Source of the DNA: Phycisphaerae bacterium
Lineage (GTDB): Bacteria > Planctomycetota > Phycisphaerae > UBA1845 > UTPLA1
DNA: 64,000 nt
NCBI GenBank assembly: GCA_019636475.1
Contig: JAHBXN010000006.1
Coordinates: forward strand, 62,001 to 126,000
Direction: 5' to 3'
The first letter of the stretch is position 1; each line of letters begins with the position of its first letter. The position numbers and the translations under genes are program-made. A model generated the notes under the pieces. That model was not told the DNA's origin. It did no database searches and saw nothing but the letters and a program-made list of their open reading frames with translations. This document shows positions 33,156 through 45,534 of this stretch, piece after piece.

Positions 33156-35853
33156 GGCAATCGACAAACAACGCAATGTCCTCTGATTGTTCGAGTTGGC
33201 CGTCGTCATCCATGTCCGTTGCACAGAATGCAGCCGTCCCAGGGGTTCCACCCGTCAGCAGGGTGTTCACGAACAGCCGAATGTCATCGCCGTCAACGCG
33301 CGTGTCCTGGTTCGTGTCACCCTTTCGGCATACCGCCATGAACTGCCGCATCATCTCGTGATCCTCGTGCTCGAGAATGTGGCAGTGATAGGGGAAAAGC
33401 CCCGTGTAGTCCTCGAACTTCGCAATGACGCGCGTGATCTCGAACGGATTCACGCGAACCGTGTCCTTCCAGCCAACTTCATTCGCGGGCGGTGGCGCCG
33501 GGACGCCCACCGGCACAACGTCATCGCCAACAATCTGAAACGCCTGCCGATCAAGAACCTGAAACATCGTCAGATGCATGTGCATCGGGTGAACCGTCCC
33601 CGATCGATTGATGAAGCTCCAGATTTCCGACGTCCCCAGCATGGGAAATTCAGTGATGTCATCCCAGAGCAGACCGTTGATGTACCACGCCGTCCCGGTA
33701 CACGGTTCACTCAAGGCGCGAAGCACGAACTCGCGCTGCGCGGCCGCCTCCGCCGGCGGCAACGGCTCGAGCGGGCGCAAAGCCTCCGGAATCGCCGCGG
33801 TGTGCCCCGTCTCCGAGCCAACCACGAATTTCATCACATTCGGCACGACGCCCACGCCCACGCCACCAGGATAAGGCGCCGGCGCGCTGTTCGTCAGAAT
33901 GATCTCAGTGCCCGCGGAATAAGGCTCGAAGTCGATCACAATCTCCACCCGCTCGCCCGGAGAGAACGTCATGCTCGTCAGCGATACCGGCGCGGGAAAT
34001 AAACCCCCGTCAGAGGCAATCTGCTGAAACGTCGCCCCGTTCGACAATGCGAGCGTGTACGTTCGCGAGGACGAACCGTTCAATAAGCGGAATCGATACT
34101 TGCCGCGCTTCACATTGAAATACGGCCAGACCTTCCCGTTCACGAGAATCGTGTCGCCGAAAAAGTGCTCCATCCACATCGCCGGATACTGGAAACTGCC
34201 GTCAGGATTGAAGGTGCGGTCCTGAATCGCCATGCCGATATCGTACGCGCCGGCAGGCAGACCCAGTGCCGCTTCTTCGGCATCGCTGATAAGATAGAAG
34301 CCCGCAAGACCCATCGTGACATTCAGCCGCGTGATGCCGAGTGCGTGATCGTGATACCACAAAGTCGCGGGAAGCTGTTCATTGGGATAGAGGTATGTCG
34401 CGTCGCCGCCGGGCGGAAAAGCGAATTCCGGGTATCCGTCATCCATTGCGGAGACGTGCCCGCCATGAAGATGCACCACCACGCGCGGCGGCGATGAATT
34501 CATGTGCGCGCCATGTGGACAGTGATCCACCGGAAGCGCGTGCTCGGTCAGATAGTTGTTCTGCTCATCACGAAGATTGTTGATCCAGCGAACCGTCACG
34601 GGCTGATTCCGCGTCGCGAGAACGGTCGGACCGGGATACGTGCCGTTGTAGCCCCAGGTCTTCGTGGGAGGCAGATCGCGATGCAGGGTCTGATACTGCT
34701 GAGTTATCGAAATCTCGTAATACGCCTCGCCGCCCTGCGTGCCACTCGTCGGAGTCGCAACCGCCGGAATCGGTAGCGCATCCACAAATGGCTCAAGGAT
34801 GACCGGACAAACCGTCTGTGCGCAAAGCGAACCGTCGCCGTTGTAAGTGCCCGAAGCCGCCGCGCAATCCACCGAACTGAGCGTCGAACAATTGCCATTG
34901 TTCAGACAACAGGCCCCGAACGTGGGGCACAGACCGGGAGAGCAGGGCGTGTTGTCACCTTGATAAGTGCCGCTCTGCGCGCTGCACTGGGCCGGCGTCA
35001 GCGTTGCACAAACACCGATCGGAAGACAGCACGCACCGCTCGACGGCGGCGTAAAGTTGATGAGCAGCCGCGGCCGCGTGGCCGTCGTGCCATGATGCCG
35101 GGAATTGAAACGACGTGCAGTTCGCGTGGTCGATTCGTCGCCGACAAGTATCCATCCGAAATTCGTGGCCGGATCGTTAAGCCACTGCTGTACGTCGGCG
35201 GCCATCGGCGCGGAGGACCATGTGTAATCGCCAACCCCCGCGACATTGGAAGACGTGCTCTGACCAACGTTGTTGAACGTCCCGCCGGGCGTCGTCCATT
35301 GATCGAGGTCGTAGAAACGATGAATCCACGTAGCGTCCCCAATCGTCGATGTCGTTCCGGAACCCTCGTTGCTGAAGGCGTTGGACGTGCCCTCACCCCA
35401 ATCCTGCAAGAGCTTGTAAATCGACATCCGGCGGATCGCGCCGTCCGTCGTCCGCGACATCCTCAGCGTCAGTGAAACACTGTTGATCGTCGAACCCGCC
35501 GGCACGGCGCCGACAAGATTAAACGCCAGCACCGCGCGGCGACGGTCATAAAACTCACCCTGGTTGGCTGTCCGGCCACTGAAAAGATAATCCCCCTGCC
35601 CATTACTGACATCGCCGTTCGGATGATCGTAAAGCGTGTTATCCTTGTACGGATTGATCGTGACCGTGTCAGCGACCGTCGTGCGCGTAAAACACAACAG
35701 CACCACAACAAGGCTCGATAAGAAAGCCCTCCCCAGACCCCGGGACACAGACTTCAAGCGCACTGCGACCGCAACCGCCAAAGCCTGTCCCAAAATTGAC
35801 ACAAACGACGACGACGCAAGCGCGACATCGCGTCGCAATTTCAATCGATTCAT
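33133..35853 (-). CDS. Secreted multicopper oxidase with DNRLRE, Cys-rich repeats and dockerin-like tail
   Basis: 906 residues. A long N-terminal signal region ends near residue 61 (TRTTVADT). Residues ~62-270 are a DNRLRE-type carbohydrate-module-like domain (KDNTLYDHPNG ... RRAVLAFNL). Two GACCL-type Cys-rich repeats follow (~275-350). The CotA/bilirubin-oxidase-like core (~355-840) has all copper motifs: HLHGGH, WYHDHALG, HPMHMHLTMFQ and HCHILEHEDHEMM. The C terminus has two EF-hand dockerin-like loops (DTNQDTRVDGDD; DMDDDGQLEQSED). Substrate is probably a phenolic or metal ion; copper oxidation of extracellular compounds is inferred. Confidence 0.9.
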   Translation of the reverse strand: MNRLKLRRDVALASSSFVSILGQALAVAVAVRLKSVSRGLGRAFLSSLVVVLLCFTRTTVADTVTINPYKDNTLYDHPNGDVSNGQGDYLFSGRTANQGEFYDRRRAVLAFNLVGAVPAGSTINSVSLTLRMSRTTDGAIRRMSIYKLLQDWGEGTSNAFSNEGSGTTSTIGDATWIHRFYDLDQWTTPGGTFNNVGQSTSSNVAGVGDYTWSSAPMAADVQQWLNDPATNFGWILVGDESTTRTARRFNSRHHGTTATRPRLLINFTPPSSGACCLPIGVCATLTPAQCSAQSGTYQGDNTPCSPGLCPTFGACCLNNGNCSTLSSVDCAAASGTYNGDGSLCAQTVCPVILEPFVDALPIPAVATPTSGTQGGEAYYEISITQQYQTLHRDLPPTKTWGYNGTYPGPTVLATRNQPVTVRWINNLRDEQNNYLTEHALPVDHCPHGAHMNSSPPRVVVHLHGGHVSAMDDGYPEFAFPPGGDATYLYPNEQLPATLWYHDHALGITRLNVTMGLAGFYLISDAEEAALGLPAGAYDIGMAIQDRTFNPDGSFQYPAMWMEHFFGDTILVNGKVWPYFNVKRGKYRFRLLNGSSSRTYTLALSNGATFQQIASDGGLFPAPVSLTSMTFSPGERVEIVIDFEPYSAGTEIILTNSAPAPYPGGVGVGVVPNVMKFVVGSETGHTAAIPEALRPLEPLPPAEAAAQREFVLRALSEPCTGTAWYINGLLWDDITEFPMLGTSEIWSFINRSGTVHPMHMHLTMFQVLDRQAFQIVGDDVVPVGVPAPPPANEVGWKDTVRVNPFEITRVIAKFEDYTGLFPYHCHILEHEDHEMMRQFMAVCRKGDTNQDTRVDGDDIRLFVNTLLTGGTPGTAAFCATDMDDDGQLEQSEDIALFVDCLIGGPCP

Positions 35854-36278
35854 CTAATTCCTACCCTACCCTCCCGCAACGGACGCTCCCAGATTGCGTC
35901 CGCCCGGCTCGTTATCACCTATTCTAACGCCTGGCCACACCTAACTTCGAGCGATTCCCCCAAAGACTCGCGTCCGATGTAAGAAAACCCGCCCGGCAGT
36001 TTCTGCCGACCCCAGACAATTCCCCAGATGGAACTACCAGCCTATCAACAAGTTATCCACAGCGTTCTCATGGGCCAAACAGTGCGTTTGATGACGCATT
36101 TGTTGTCGATTCCGGCGCTTTCCAGGGTTGTATTCACAACGCGATTCGGTTACGATCCACACTCGCCGATTCAGTTTAATACAAACATTAGTTGTTATTT
36201 GATAATAACTTACATTCGCGGCAATTGCGTGCGCCTCCCCCGCGCAACAGCCGCCATGCACATTTCGGACCCATCTTC
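35854..36278. other. Upstream part of the replication origin region
   Basis: 425 bp between the multicopper oxidase and dnaA, with one perfect DnaA box (TTATCCACA at 36053-36061), a relative GTATTCACA at 36130, and an AT-rich block (36173-36215) with TTGTTATTTGATAATAAC. It is probably the dnaA promoter region and one lobe of oriC. Confidence 0.6.
36053..36061 (+). promoter_or_regulatory. DnaA box, consensus TTATCCACA
   Basis: Exact match to the 9-mer DnaA recognition consensus, about 220 bp upstream of dnaA. It may be used for origin function and for DnaA autoregulation. Confidence 0.8.
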
Positions 36279-37622
36279 ATGAGCATCCAGACCGAAACTT
36301 TCTGGACCAACGTCCTCGCATATGTGAAGCGTCAGCACCCGGCCGTGAATCGCGGTTGGTTTTCGCAGCTTCAGCCCGGGGCGATTGAGCAGGGCCGCTA
36401 TCAGATTTTTGCATGCGATCCGGCTCAGGTGATTTATTTGAATCGTCACTGCTCGCGGGCGTTCACGGAGGCGGTGCAGGCCGCAACGGGTCGCTTGATC
36501 GGTGTGGATTTCCTTACATCAAACTCGTCGGCGGACCGAAATTATTCCGCCGAGGTATTAGACGAGGACGCTCCATCATTCGAGCGGGACTCGTCGGTTC
36601 TCCGTTTGATTCCCGACTACACATTCGAGACGTTCGTGACCGGGCCGTGCAATCGATTCGCGCATGCCGCGGCGTTGGCAGCCACCGAATCGCCCGGCAC
36701 GGCGTACAACCCACTGTTCATTCACGGCTCATGTGGATTGGGTAAGAGTCATCTTTTACAAGCCATGTGTCATCGTGTTCTCGATCGATCACCCGCCACG
36801 CGGATCATGTACGTTTCATGCGAGACGTTCGTGAATCAGTTCATCGAGGCCGTGGAGCGCGGCGCGCTGCATTCATTTCGGAATCTGTATCGCAGGGTGG
36901 ACATGCTGGTATTGGATGACATGCAGTTCCTCGCGGGACGGGACGGCACGCAGGAGGAGTTTTTTCACACATTTAACGCGCTGCACCAGGTGAACAAACA
37001 GATTGTTCTTTCGGCCGATTCGCCCCCGCATCAGATACCCAGCCTTGAGGAGCGGCTGGTCAGTCGATTCAAATGCGGACTGCTCGCGCGGATCGACGCG
37101 CCATGTCTGGAGACGCGCGGTGCGATCATTCGCAAGAAACTGAGGTTGCGTCAGCTTCAATTACCGGAAGATGCAATCATGCACATCGCCGAGTTCGGCC
37201 CGTCGAACACGCGGGAGTTGGAGGGTGCGCTAAACCGGATTCACGGACTGTCGGTACTGGTCAATCGGCCGATCGATTTGCCGCTGGTGCGCGAAGCGCT
37301 GGGGGGCGAACCGCAGGCGCCGACGCGCGAAATCAAGATTCAGGACATCATTCATTTCGTGACGGATCGATTCGGCGTCAAGCTCTCGGATTTGCAGGGT
37401 CGCAAGAGAAGCCGTTCGATTGCGCTGCCGCGGCAGGTCTGCATGTACCTGGCGCGTCAGTTCACGAGACACAGCCTGGAAGAGATTGGTGGATTCTTCG
37501 GCGGCCGCGATCACACGACGGTACTGCATGCGAACAAGCTGGTGGCAGGTCGGCGGCGATCAGACGCAGCGCTTCGGGCCCGATTGGATGAAATCGAGTC
37601 GACGCTACTGAAGGGCGAGTGA
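36279..37622 (+). CDS. dnaA: Chromosomal replication initiator DnaA
   Basis: 447 residues from the ATG at 36279 (the frame opens earlier at 36192). Domain I is residues ~1-75; domain II is short (~76-110); the AAA+ domain III has HGSCGLGKSHLL (Walker A, with Ser in place of the usual Thr and Cys after Gly-Ser), LVLDDMQFL (Walker B) and VSRF (sensor/Arg finger region). Domain IV has the helix-turn-helix signature GGRDHTTVLHA near residue 410. DnaA opens oriC. It is the first gene of a dnaA-dnaN-dciA-gyrB cluster. Confidence 0.96.
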   Translation: MSIQTETFWTNVLAYVKRQHPAVNRGWFSQLQPGAIEQGRYQIFACDPAQVIYLNRHCSRAFTEAVQAATGRLIGVDFLTSNSSADRNYSAEVLDEDAPSFERDSSVLRLIPDYTFETFVTGPCNRFAHAAALAATESPGTAYNPLFIHGSCGLGKSHLLQAMCHRVLDRSPATRIMYVSCETFVNQFIEAVERGALHSFRNLYRRVDMLVLDDMQFLAGRDGTQEEFFHTFNALHQVNKQIVLSADSPPHQIPSLEERLVSRFKCGLLARIDAPCLETRGAIIRKKLRLRQLQLPEDAIMHIAEFGPSNTRELEGALNRIHGLSVLVNRPIDLPLVREALGGEPQAPTREIKIQDIIHFVTDRFGVKLSDLQGRKRSRSIALPRQVCMYLARQFTRHSLEEIGGFFGGRDHTTVLHANKLVAGRRRSDAALRARLDEIESTLLKGE

Positions 37623-37662
37623 AGCGTTCCGGCGGACTGACTCACAGCGTGTTGGGAAATCG

Positions 37663-37671
37663 GGTGGATAA
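37663..37671 (-). promoter_or_regulatory. DnaA box, near-consensus (TTATCCACC)
   Basis: Eight of nine bases match TTATCCACA on the minus strand, 40 bp after dnaA. Confidence 0.6.
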
Positions 37672-37775
37672 CCTGCTTCTTGCTTGCGAAGTGCCTTGTG
37701 TGCAAAGGCTGATGGTCAGGGCAACTGTGACTATCAGCACTGAAACCCGCGTCAGGTGACAGGACTGTTCACAGG

Positions 37776-37784
37776 TTATCCGCA
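37776..37784 (+). promoter_or_regulatory. DnaA box, near-consensus (TTATCCGCA)
   Basis: Eight of nine bases match TTATCCACA; it lies ~110 bp left of the AT-rich tract. Confidence 0.6.
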
Positions 37785-38112
37785 TGGACCTTTCCGCGAA
37801 ATTCGATTAAGATTCGTCCTCGCTTGAGGTTGCGACTTCGGCCTCAAAGAAGCGTCGAATTTGACAGGTTCTAAGAGAGACTACAACGGTTCATTCAATA
37901 TAAGTTTTTCCTCTTTATAAGTGTTTGAGTTTCCTCAATGTGAGCCGAGTGAGTTTGGGAATCTGTCCTTGCTCGGCGGCGACTGATTCGTATGATCGAT
38001 GATCGTTGAGATGGCGGTGGGTCGCGGGATCGCTGCATTCGATCGGCATGGCAATTGTTGGCGGGTCAGTGCCTCCGGGACCGCGGATCGGCCGACCCTG
38101 TGGGAATCGAAG

Positions 38113-39207
38113 ATGAAATTCATTTGTGAGCGTTTGGCACTACAGGAAGCCCTTGGCGCTGTTTCGAGCGTTGCGATGACGCGTACGCCGCGTCCGATTC
38201 TGGAGTGCGTTCGATTGACGGCTGAGAAAGACAGTCTGCTGTTGACGGCATATGACCAGGAGCTGGGGATTCAGTATCGCGTGACGCAGGTTGATGTGTC
38301 GAAACCCGGCGAGACGCTGGTGAAGTGTGATCGGCTGATGGCGATCGTTCGCGAGTCTTCGGACGAGACGATGACGTTCGAGACCGACGACGACATTCTG
38401 AGTATTCGGGGGCGCGACAGTCATTTTCGGGTGAACGGGCAGAACGTTCGGGAATTTCCGCCGGTTCCCGGCATGGAAGGCGAAGCGAATCTGACATTGC
38501 GCATCGGTGATTTGAAGTTTGCCATTGAGAAGACGCTTTTCGCGGCGGCGCGTGAGAGCACGCGATATGCGATTAATGGCGTGTTGTGGCAGAAGAAGGG
38601 CAAGCAGCTTCGCCTGGTGTCCACGGACGGGCGGCGGCTTGCGATGAGCGGAGCGCCGATTCAATCTGGGACGGACGCCGACGTGAATGTGATTGTTCCG
38701 ACGAAGACACTGAATCTGATTCAGCGGCTGCACTTTGATGCTGACGAGTCGGTCGATATTCGCGTGACGGCGAATCAGATCGCGATTCGATCGCCGAAGG
38801 CGACGATCAGCAGCGTGCTGGTGGAGGGCAATTTTCCGCGATGGGAAGATGTCATACCCCGGGACAATGACAAGACGATGTCACTGAATTCCTCGATTTT
38901 TTTGAGTGCAGTGCGGCGGGCGGCGCTGTTGTCCAGCCCCGAATCCAAAGGCGTGCTGCTGAAGGCCGAGAAGGGGATGCTGGAGCTGACGTCGCGTTCG
39001 GCTGAGCAGGGCGAAGCGAATATCAAGGTCGAGGTGGATTACAAGGGGCCGGAGATTCGGATCGGTTTTAACCCGGAATTTCTTGTCGACGCCTTGAAGG
39101 TCTGCGACGATGAGTTGTCGATCGATCTCAAGGACGGCACGCGGCCGGGGCTGATCAAGAGCGGCAAGGAATTTCAGTATGTCGTGATGCCGGTCAATCT
39201 TTCGTAG
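38113..39207 (+). CDS. dnaN: DNA polymerase III sliding clamp (beta subunit)
   Basis: 364 residues from the ATG at 38113 (MKFICERLALQEAL), the standard DnaN beginning; the frame opens at 37999 without a start signal. The three clamp domains are present: TPRPILECVRLTA, RYAINGVLW followed by LRLVSTDGRRLA, and the conserved C terminus KSGKEFQYVVMPVNL. The homodimeric ring tethers DNA polymerase III. It follows dnaA after the presumed oriC. Confidence 0.97.
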   Translation: MKFICERLALQEALGAVSSVAMTRTPRPILECVRLTAEKDSLLLTAYDQELGIQYRVTQVDVSKPGETLVKCDRLMAIVRESSDETMTFETDDDILSIRGRDSHFRVNGQNVREFPPVPGMEGEANLTLRIGDLKFAIEKTLFAAARESTRYAINGVLWQKKGKQLRLVSTDGRRLAMSGAPIQSGTDADVNVIVPTKTLNLIQRLHFDADESVDIRVTANQIAIRSPKATISSVLVEGNFPRWEDVIPRDNDKTMSLNSSIFLSAVRRAALLSSPESKGVLLKAEKGMLELTSRSAEQGEANIKVEVDYKGPEIRIGFNPEFLVDALKVCDDELSIDLKDGTRPGLIKSGKEFQYVVMPVNLS

Positions 39208-39213
39208 CCATGG

Positions 39214-42335
<3,122 letters not shown>

Positions 42336-42364
42336 TCACGACCCCGCGGCGTGATCATTTCGGC

Positions 42365-44266
42365 TTGTCCGCTTCGCGCGGGACGAATTCCCATCCATAC
42401 TTTCCGCCGGTGATCAACGAAGCCCCGACCATCGTCAAGAATCGATTGCCCCGAAGTGCGGACGGTTCGCGCGTTGTGCGACGGCGTCGAATCGCACTCT
42501 GGTACGAATCAAGTCGTCGACCGGCGTGGGTGCTCGTGGGGCTGGTTCTTCTGCTTTATGGCCGAACTTTGCCATGGGGGCTGGTGCTGGATGATCATCG
42601 TCATTTTCAGATTTTTGAGGACTATCGGGCCGGGAGGATAGCTTGGGCGCCGATTTACGAATTTCTCGATGGAGAGCGGACGAACGCGGCCGCGCGGATG
42701 GACGGGGATTATCCGTGGTGGCTGGGTGACGACCTTCGCTATCGGCATTGGCGTCCGGTTGCGGAGCGCCTGATGTATGGCCAGTTCATGTTGTTTGGCC
42801 GGGAGCCGCTGGGGTATCGATTGATAAACCTGGCGTTGTATGCGGCGGGGGTTGTGCTGGTATACCGGTTGTTTCAGGCGTTGGCGGATGACGAACGCCT
42901 GGCACGCTGGGGTGCGCTGGTCTTCGCATTGATGGCTTCGCATCTGATTCCCGTGGTTTTCATTTCCGCACAGGGCGACCCGCTGTCATTGGTGTTTGTG
43001 GCCGCTGGGCTGCTCGTGGCGATGCGTTTTACGGGAGATGGGACCTGGTGGTGGGCGGTCGTGGGGACGGCTTGTTACGTTCTTGCCCTGGGGACGAAGG
43101 AGGCCTGCCTTCCCGCTGCGGTGGGTCCTGCGTTGTTTGAATGGTCACGATCGCGGACGGGGCGCGCCGGTTTGTCCGAGGCGGCCTCGGCGGAGCTTCG
43201 TCGGCGCCGGGCGCGGGCACGTAGGCTGTCGGCCGTATGGACGCTGATCGGGTGTGTGTGGCTGATCTACTATCTTCGCGGCGGCTATGGATCGAACGCG
43301 CTGCCGATGCTGAATCCGGGGACGGACCCGCTCGGATATCTTGCGGAGCTTCCGTTGCGGGTGGTTGTGCTACTGACGGGCATGGTGATACCGGTGAATC
43401 CGTTTCTGTTTTATCTGCGGGAGCAGCCGATGTTCCTGCTGGTGTTTTACTGCGCCGTGGGCGCGGTCACGGTGGCGGGTCTGTCATGGGTGACATATCA
43501 TTGGCATGGATCGCGCCCGGGCATCGTGGCGATGTCGATCTGGATTGTGATGTTCATGCCGCTGCTGGCGTGTACGGTGCCGGACGATCGAATTCTGATG
43601 CTGCCGAGCATCGGGCTAGCGTTTCTTGCGGGGGCGTGGGTCACTCGCGTTCGCGGTGACGTGCGATTGAGCGGTTTGCCGCTGATGTGGTTCCTTCTGG
43701 CGCACACGACCTGTGTGATCATCGGGTGCCAGATCATGCGGGTTCTGGAGCGGGAGGGAGATCGATCGATGCGGCTGGCGTATGAGCGGATCGGACGCGA
43801 GCCGCGGGCCGGCGATCATATTTTCCTGCTTAATTCGACGCTCGATTCGAATGTACTCTTCGCGCAGGCGCATCTGAATTCACTGATCGGCCGGCGAGAT
43901 GTCCGGGTATCGTTTCTGACGGACACGGATCATCCGGTCGTTACACGGCTGGACGACCGCACGCTTCGGCTACAGGCGGTCGGGTCACGCTTCTTCACCG
44001 GATTTCTGGGGGCGATGAGTCAGAGCCGAGAAAAGCGACGGAGCGTGGGTGAGATATTTCGAACGGACGCTTACACCGCGCGTATCACACGGGCTGACGA
44101 ATCGGGCGGCATCGTCGAAATAGAGATCGAGTTCGATCGGCCATTGGAGGATGAGACGTATCACTTCTTCGAATGCGGCCATTTCGGGGAGCCTTCGCGG
44201 TGGACTCCGCCGCCGTCAACCGCTCAATCTCCGGAGGTCATCGGGCGCCAGCATTTGTCGTTTTGA
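42365..44266 (+). CDS. Polytopic membrane protein, GT-C-like
   Basis: 633 residues. About ten membrane spans occupy ~50-440 and a soluble domain the rest. The first external loop after span 1 has GLVLDDHRHF, where GT-C enzymes keep acidic residues (DD), and later HWRPVAERLMYGQFMLFGREPLGYRLIN, as in TMTC/PMT-like and O-mannosyl-like proteins. Family assignment is tentative. The frame opens with a TTG at 42365; the real start may be a GTG near 42410. Its 3' end overlaps the convergent NeuD-like gene by 29 bp. Confidence 0.6.
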   Translation: MSASRGTNSHPYFPPVINEAPTIVKNRLPRSADGSRVVRRRRIALWYESSRRPAWVLVGLVLLLYGRTLPWGLVLDDHRHFQIFEDYRAGRIAWAPIYEFLDGERTNAAARMDGDYPWWLGDDLRYRHWRPVAERLMYGQFMLFGREPLGYRLINLALYAAGVVLVYRLFQALADDERLARWGALVFALMASHLIPVVFISAQGDPLSLVFVAAGLLVAMRFTGDGTWWWAVVGTACYVLALGTKEACLPAAVGPALFEWSRSRTGRAGLSEAASAELRRRRARARRLSAVWTLIGCVWLIYYLRGGYGSNALPMLNPGTDPLGYLAELPLRVVVLLTGMVIPVNPFLFYLREQPMFLLVFYCAVGAVTVAGLSWVTYHWHGSRPGIVAMSIWIVMFMPLLACTVPDDRILMLPSIGLAFLAGAWVTRVRGDVRLSGLPLMWFLLAHTTCVIIGCQIMRVLEREGDRSMRLAYERIGREPRAGDHIFLLNSTLDSNVLFAQAHLNSLIGRRDVRVSFLTDTDHPVVTRLDDRTLRLQAVGSRFFTGFLGAMSQSREKRRSVGEIFRTDAYTARITRADESGGIVEIEIEFDRPLEDETYHFFECGHFGEPSRWTPPPSTAQSPEVIGRQHLSF

Positions 44267-45008
44267 GCGGTGCGCGTCGGCGTGGGGTCGGAGGCGGGAC
44301 CGCCATGGGATCTCGATAGTCCGCGCGGTCGCCGCCGGCCGCGGGCATGAGCAGTGATGCGAATTGTGAGCTGGACGGCGCGGATTTGATGATATGGGCC
44401 GGGACTCCGACGACGGATGTCATCGGATCGACGTCTCGAATTACGACGGCCCCGGCGCCGACGACTGCGTCGAATCCGACTCGGACGCCCTGTATGACGG
44501 TCGCTCCGATGCCGATGAACGCTCCGCTTTCGACGGCGACATGTCCGGCAAGCTTCACGCCCGGGCAAATATGGACGGAAGTGCCGATCATGGATTCGTG
44601 ATCGACGATGCTGCCGGTGTTGAGAATTACGTAGTCGCCGATCTGGCAATGCGCGCAAACAATCGCGCCGGCCGCGATTACCACTCCCTGTCCGATCGAG
44701 GCACCGGCGGCGATGTTGGCTGACGGGTGGATGGCGCTGACGATTTCAAGTCCCGCATGTTGAACCTGCAGCGCAAGGCCGCGTCGCACGCCGTTGTCAC
44801 CGATGGCGATGACGGCCTTGGAGACGCCTTGGTCCCGGATGGCTGCCAGTTGATTGATCGATCCGAGAACAGGCAGGCCATCGACGCGCCGGCCGTGGAG
44901 GGCGGCGTTGTTGTCGAGGAAACCGACGGGTTTGTACTTCTTTCCAGCGAGGAGAATATCGAGGACGACTCTCCCGTGTCCGCCGGCGCCCAGGATGATC
45001 GTTTCCAT
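44238..45008 (-). CDS. NeuD/PglD-like sugar O-acetyltransferase
   Basis: 256 residues. METIILGAGGHGRVVLDIL is a Rossmann-like PglD_N domain (~1-75); from ~90 there are left-handed beta-helix hexapeptides (IAAGASIGQGVVIAAGAIVC ... GHVAVESGAFIGIGATVIQGVRVG). The catalytic His of the family is in VDHESMIG (~135). Such enzymes acetylate amino sugars for surface glycans. The ~45-residue C-terminal tail is Pro/Arg-rich and unconserved. It is the only minus-strand gene between dnaA and ~60.9 kb. GGAG lies before the ATG. Confidence 0.82.
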   Translation of the reverse strand: METIILGAGGHGRVVLDILLAGKKYKPVGFLDNNAALHGRRVDGLPVLGSINQLAAIRDQGVSKAVIAIGDNGVRRGLALQVQHAGLEIVSAIHPSANIAAGASIGQGVVIAAGAIVCAHCQIGDYVILNTGSIVDHESMIGTSVHICPGVKLAGHVAVESGAFIGIGATVIQGVRVGFDAVVGAGAVVIRDVDPMTSVVGVPAHIIKSAPSSSQFASLLMPAAGGDRADYRDPMAVPPPTPRRRAPLKTTNAGAR

Positions 45009-45534
45009 AATTCAATCTCCGTAACGAAGTGGCGCGGGAATTGGAATCGCGCGGACAATCGAGAGGACCGGCGGGCCTCGTTCAATATGGGTATCGGATG
45101 GGCCGGTGAGTTCGTTGAAAGAATCGCAGCGGCCGCCGGGGGAAGACGGCGGACTGTCCGGGGTGTGGTTGAAGTGCGGCGCATCGTTAATCTAGATTAA
45201 GCGAACCGCAGGGCGGGGCGAGCGTAAATTGAGCGGGGGTCTCCGCGCAAAAATCGCGCGTTCAGTCGGACAGGCGGGACGGCTTGCGGCGCGCGACAGC
45301 GCTGCGGGAGATCGAAGGTAGCTGCGAGCAGCATCGGAACGACGGAGGCGTGCGTGGTTATCGGATGATTCGGCCGTCATTGCGCTGCGGGCGGCGAAGT
45401 CTGCGATTTCGGATTTGCGAGTAAAATGATTGTTTCGGCGGCGAAAAACGGTGTGATCTGGATTCGGAGGTGTCGATAAGAGCGATCTGGAAGATGCGTG
45501 TTATTGGGCTTTACATGCCAGAGGAGCTCTTGAC
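45009..45534. other. Intergenic region upstream of the exopolysaccharide locus
   Basis: 526 bp with no gene seen. It holds the divergent promoters of the NeuD-like gene and of the export gene. TGGCGCGGGAATTGG at 45030-45044 is one base off a sigma54-type -24/-12 pattern, but it is ~490 bp from the start codon. A 14-bp palindrome lies at 45187-45200. Confidence 0.45.
45187..45200. repeat. 14-bp perfect palindrome, possible operator
   Basis: TTAATCTAGATTAA, AT-rich in a GC-rich context, located between the divergent NeuD-like and export genes. Confidence 0.5.

Larger units (their letters stand above)
37623..38112. other. dnaA-dnaN intergenic region, probable oriC core
   Basis: 490 bp without a gene. 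It carries a reverse DnaA box (GGTGGATAA, 37663-37671), a forward box TTATCCGCA (37776-37784), and an AT-rich tract at 37893-37938 (CAATATAAGTTTTTCCTC, TTTATAAGTGTTTGAG) suited to be the unwinding element. The composition of the plus strand changes from C-rich to G-rich across dnaA. Confidence 0.65.

Noticed and set aside
45030-45044. Sigma54-type promoter for the EPS locus
   Set aside because: The -12 element is TTGG rather than TTGC and it is ~490 bp from the first gene.
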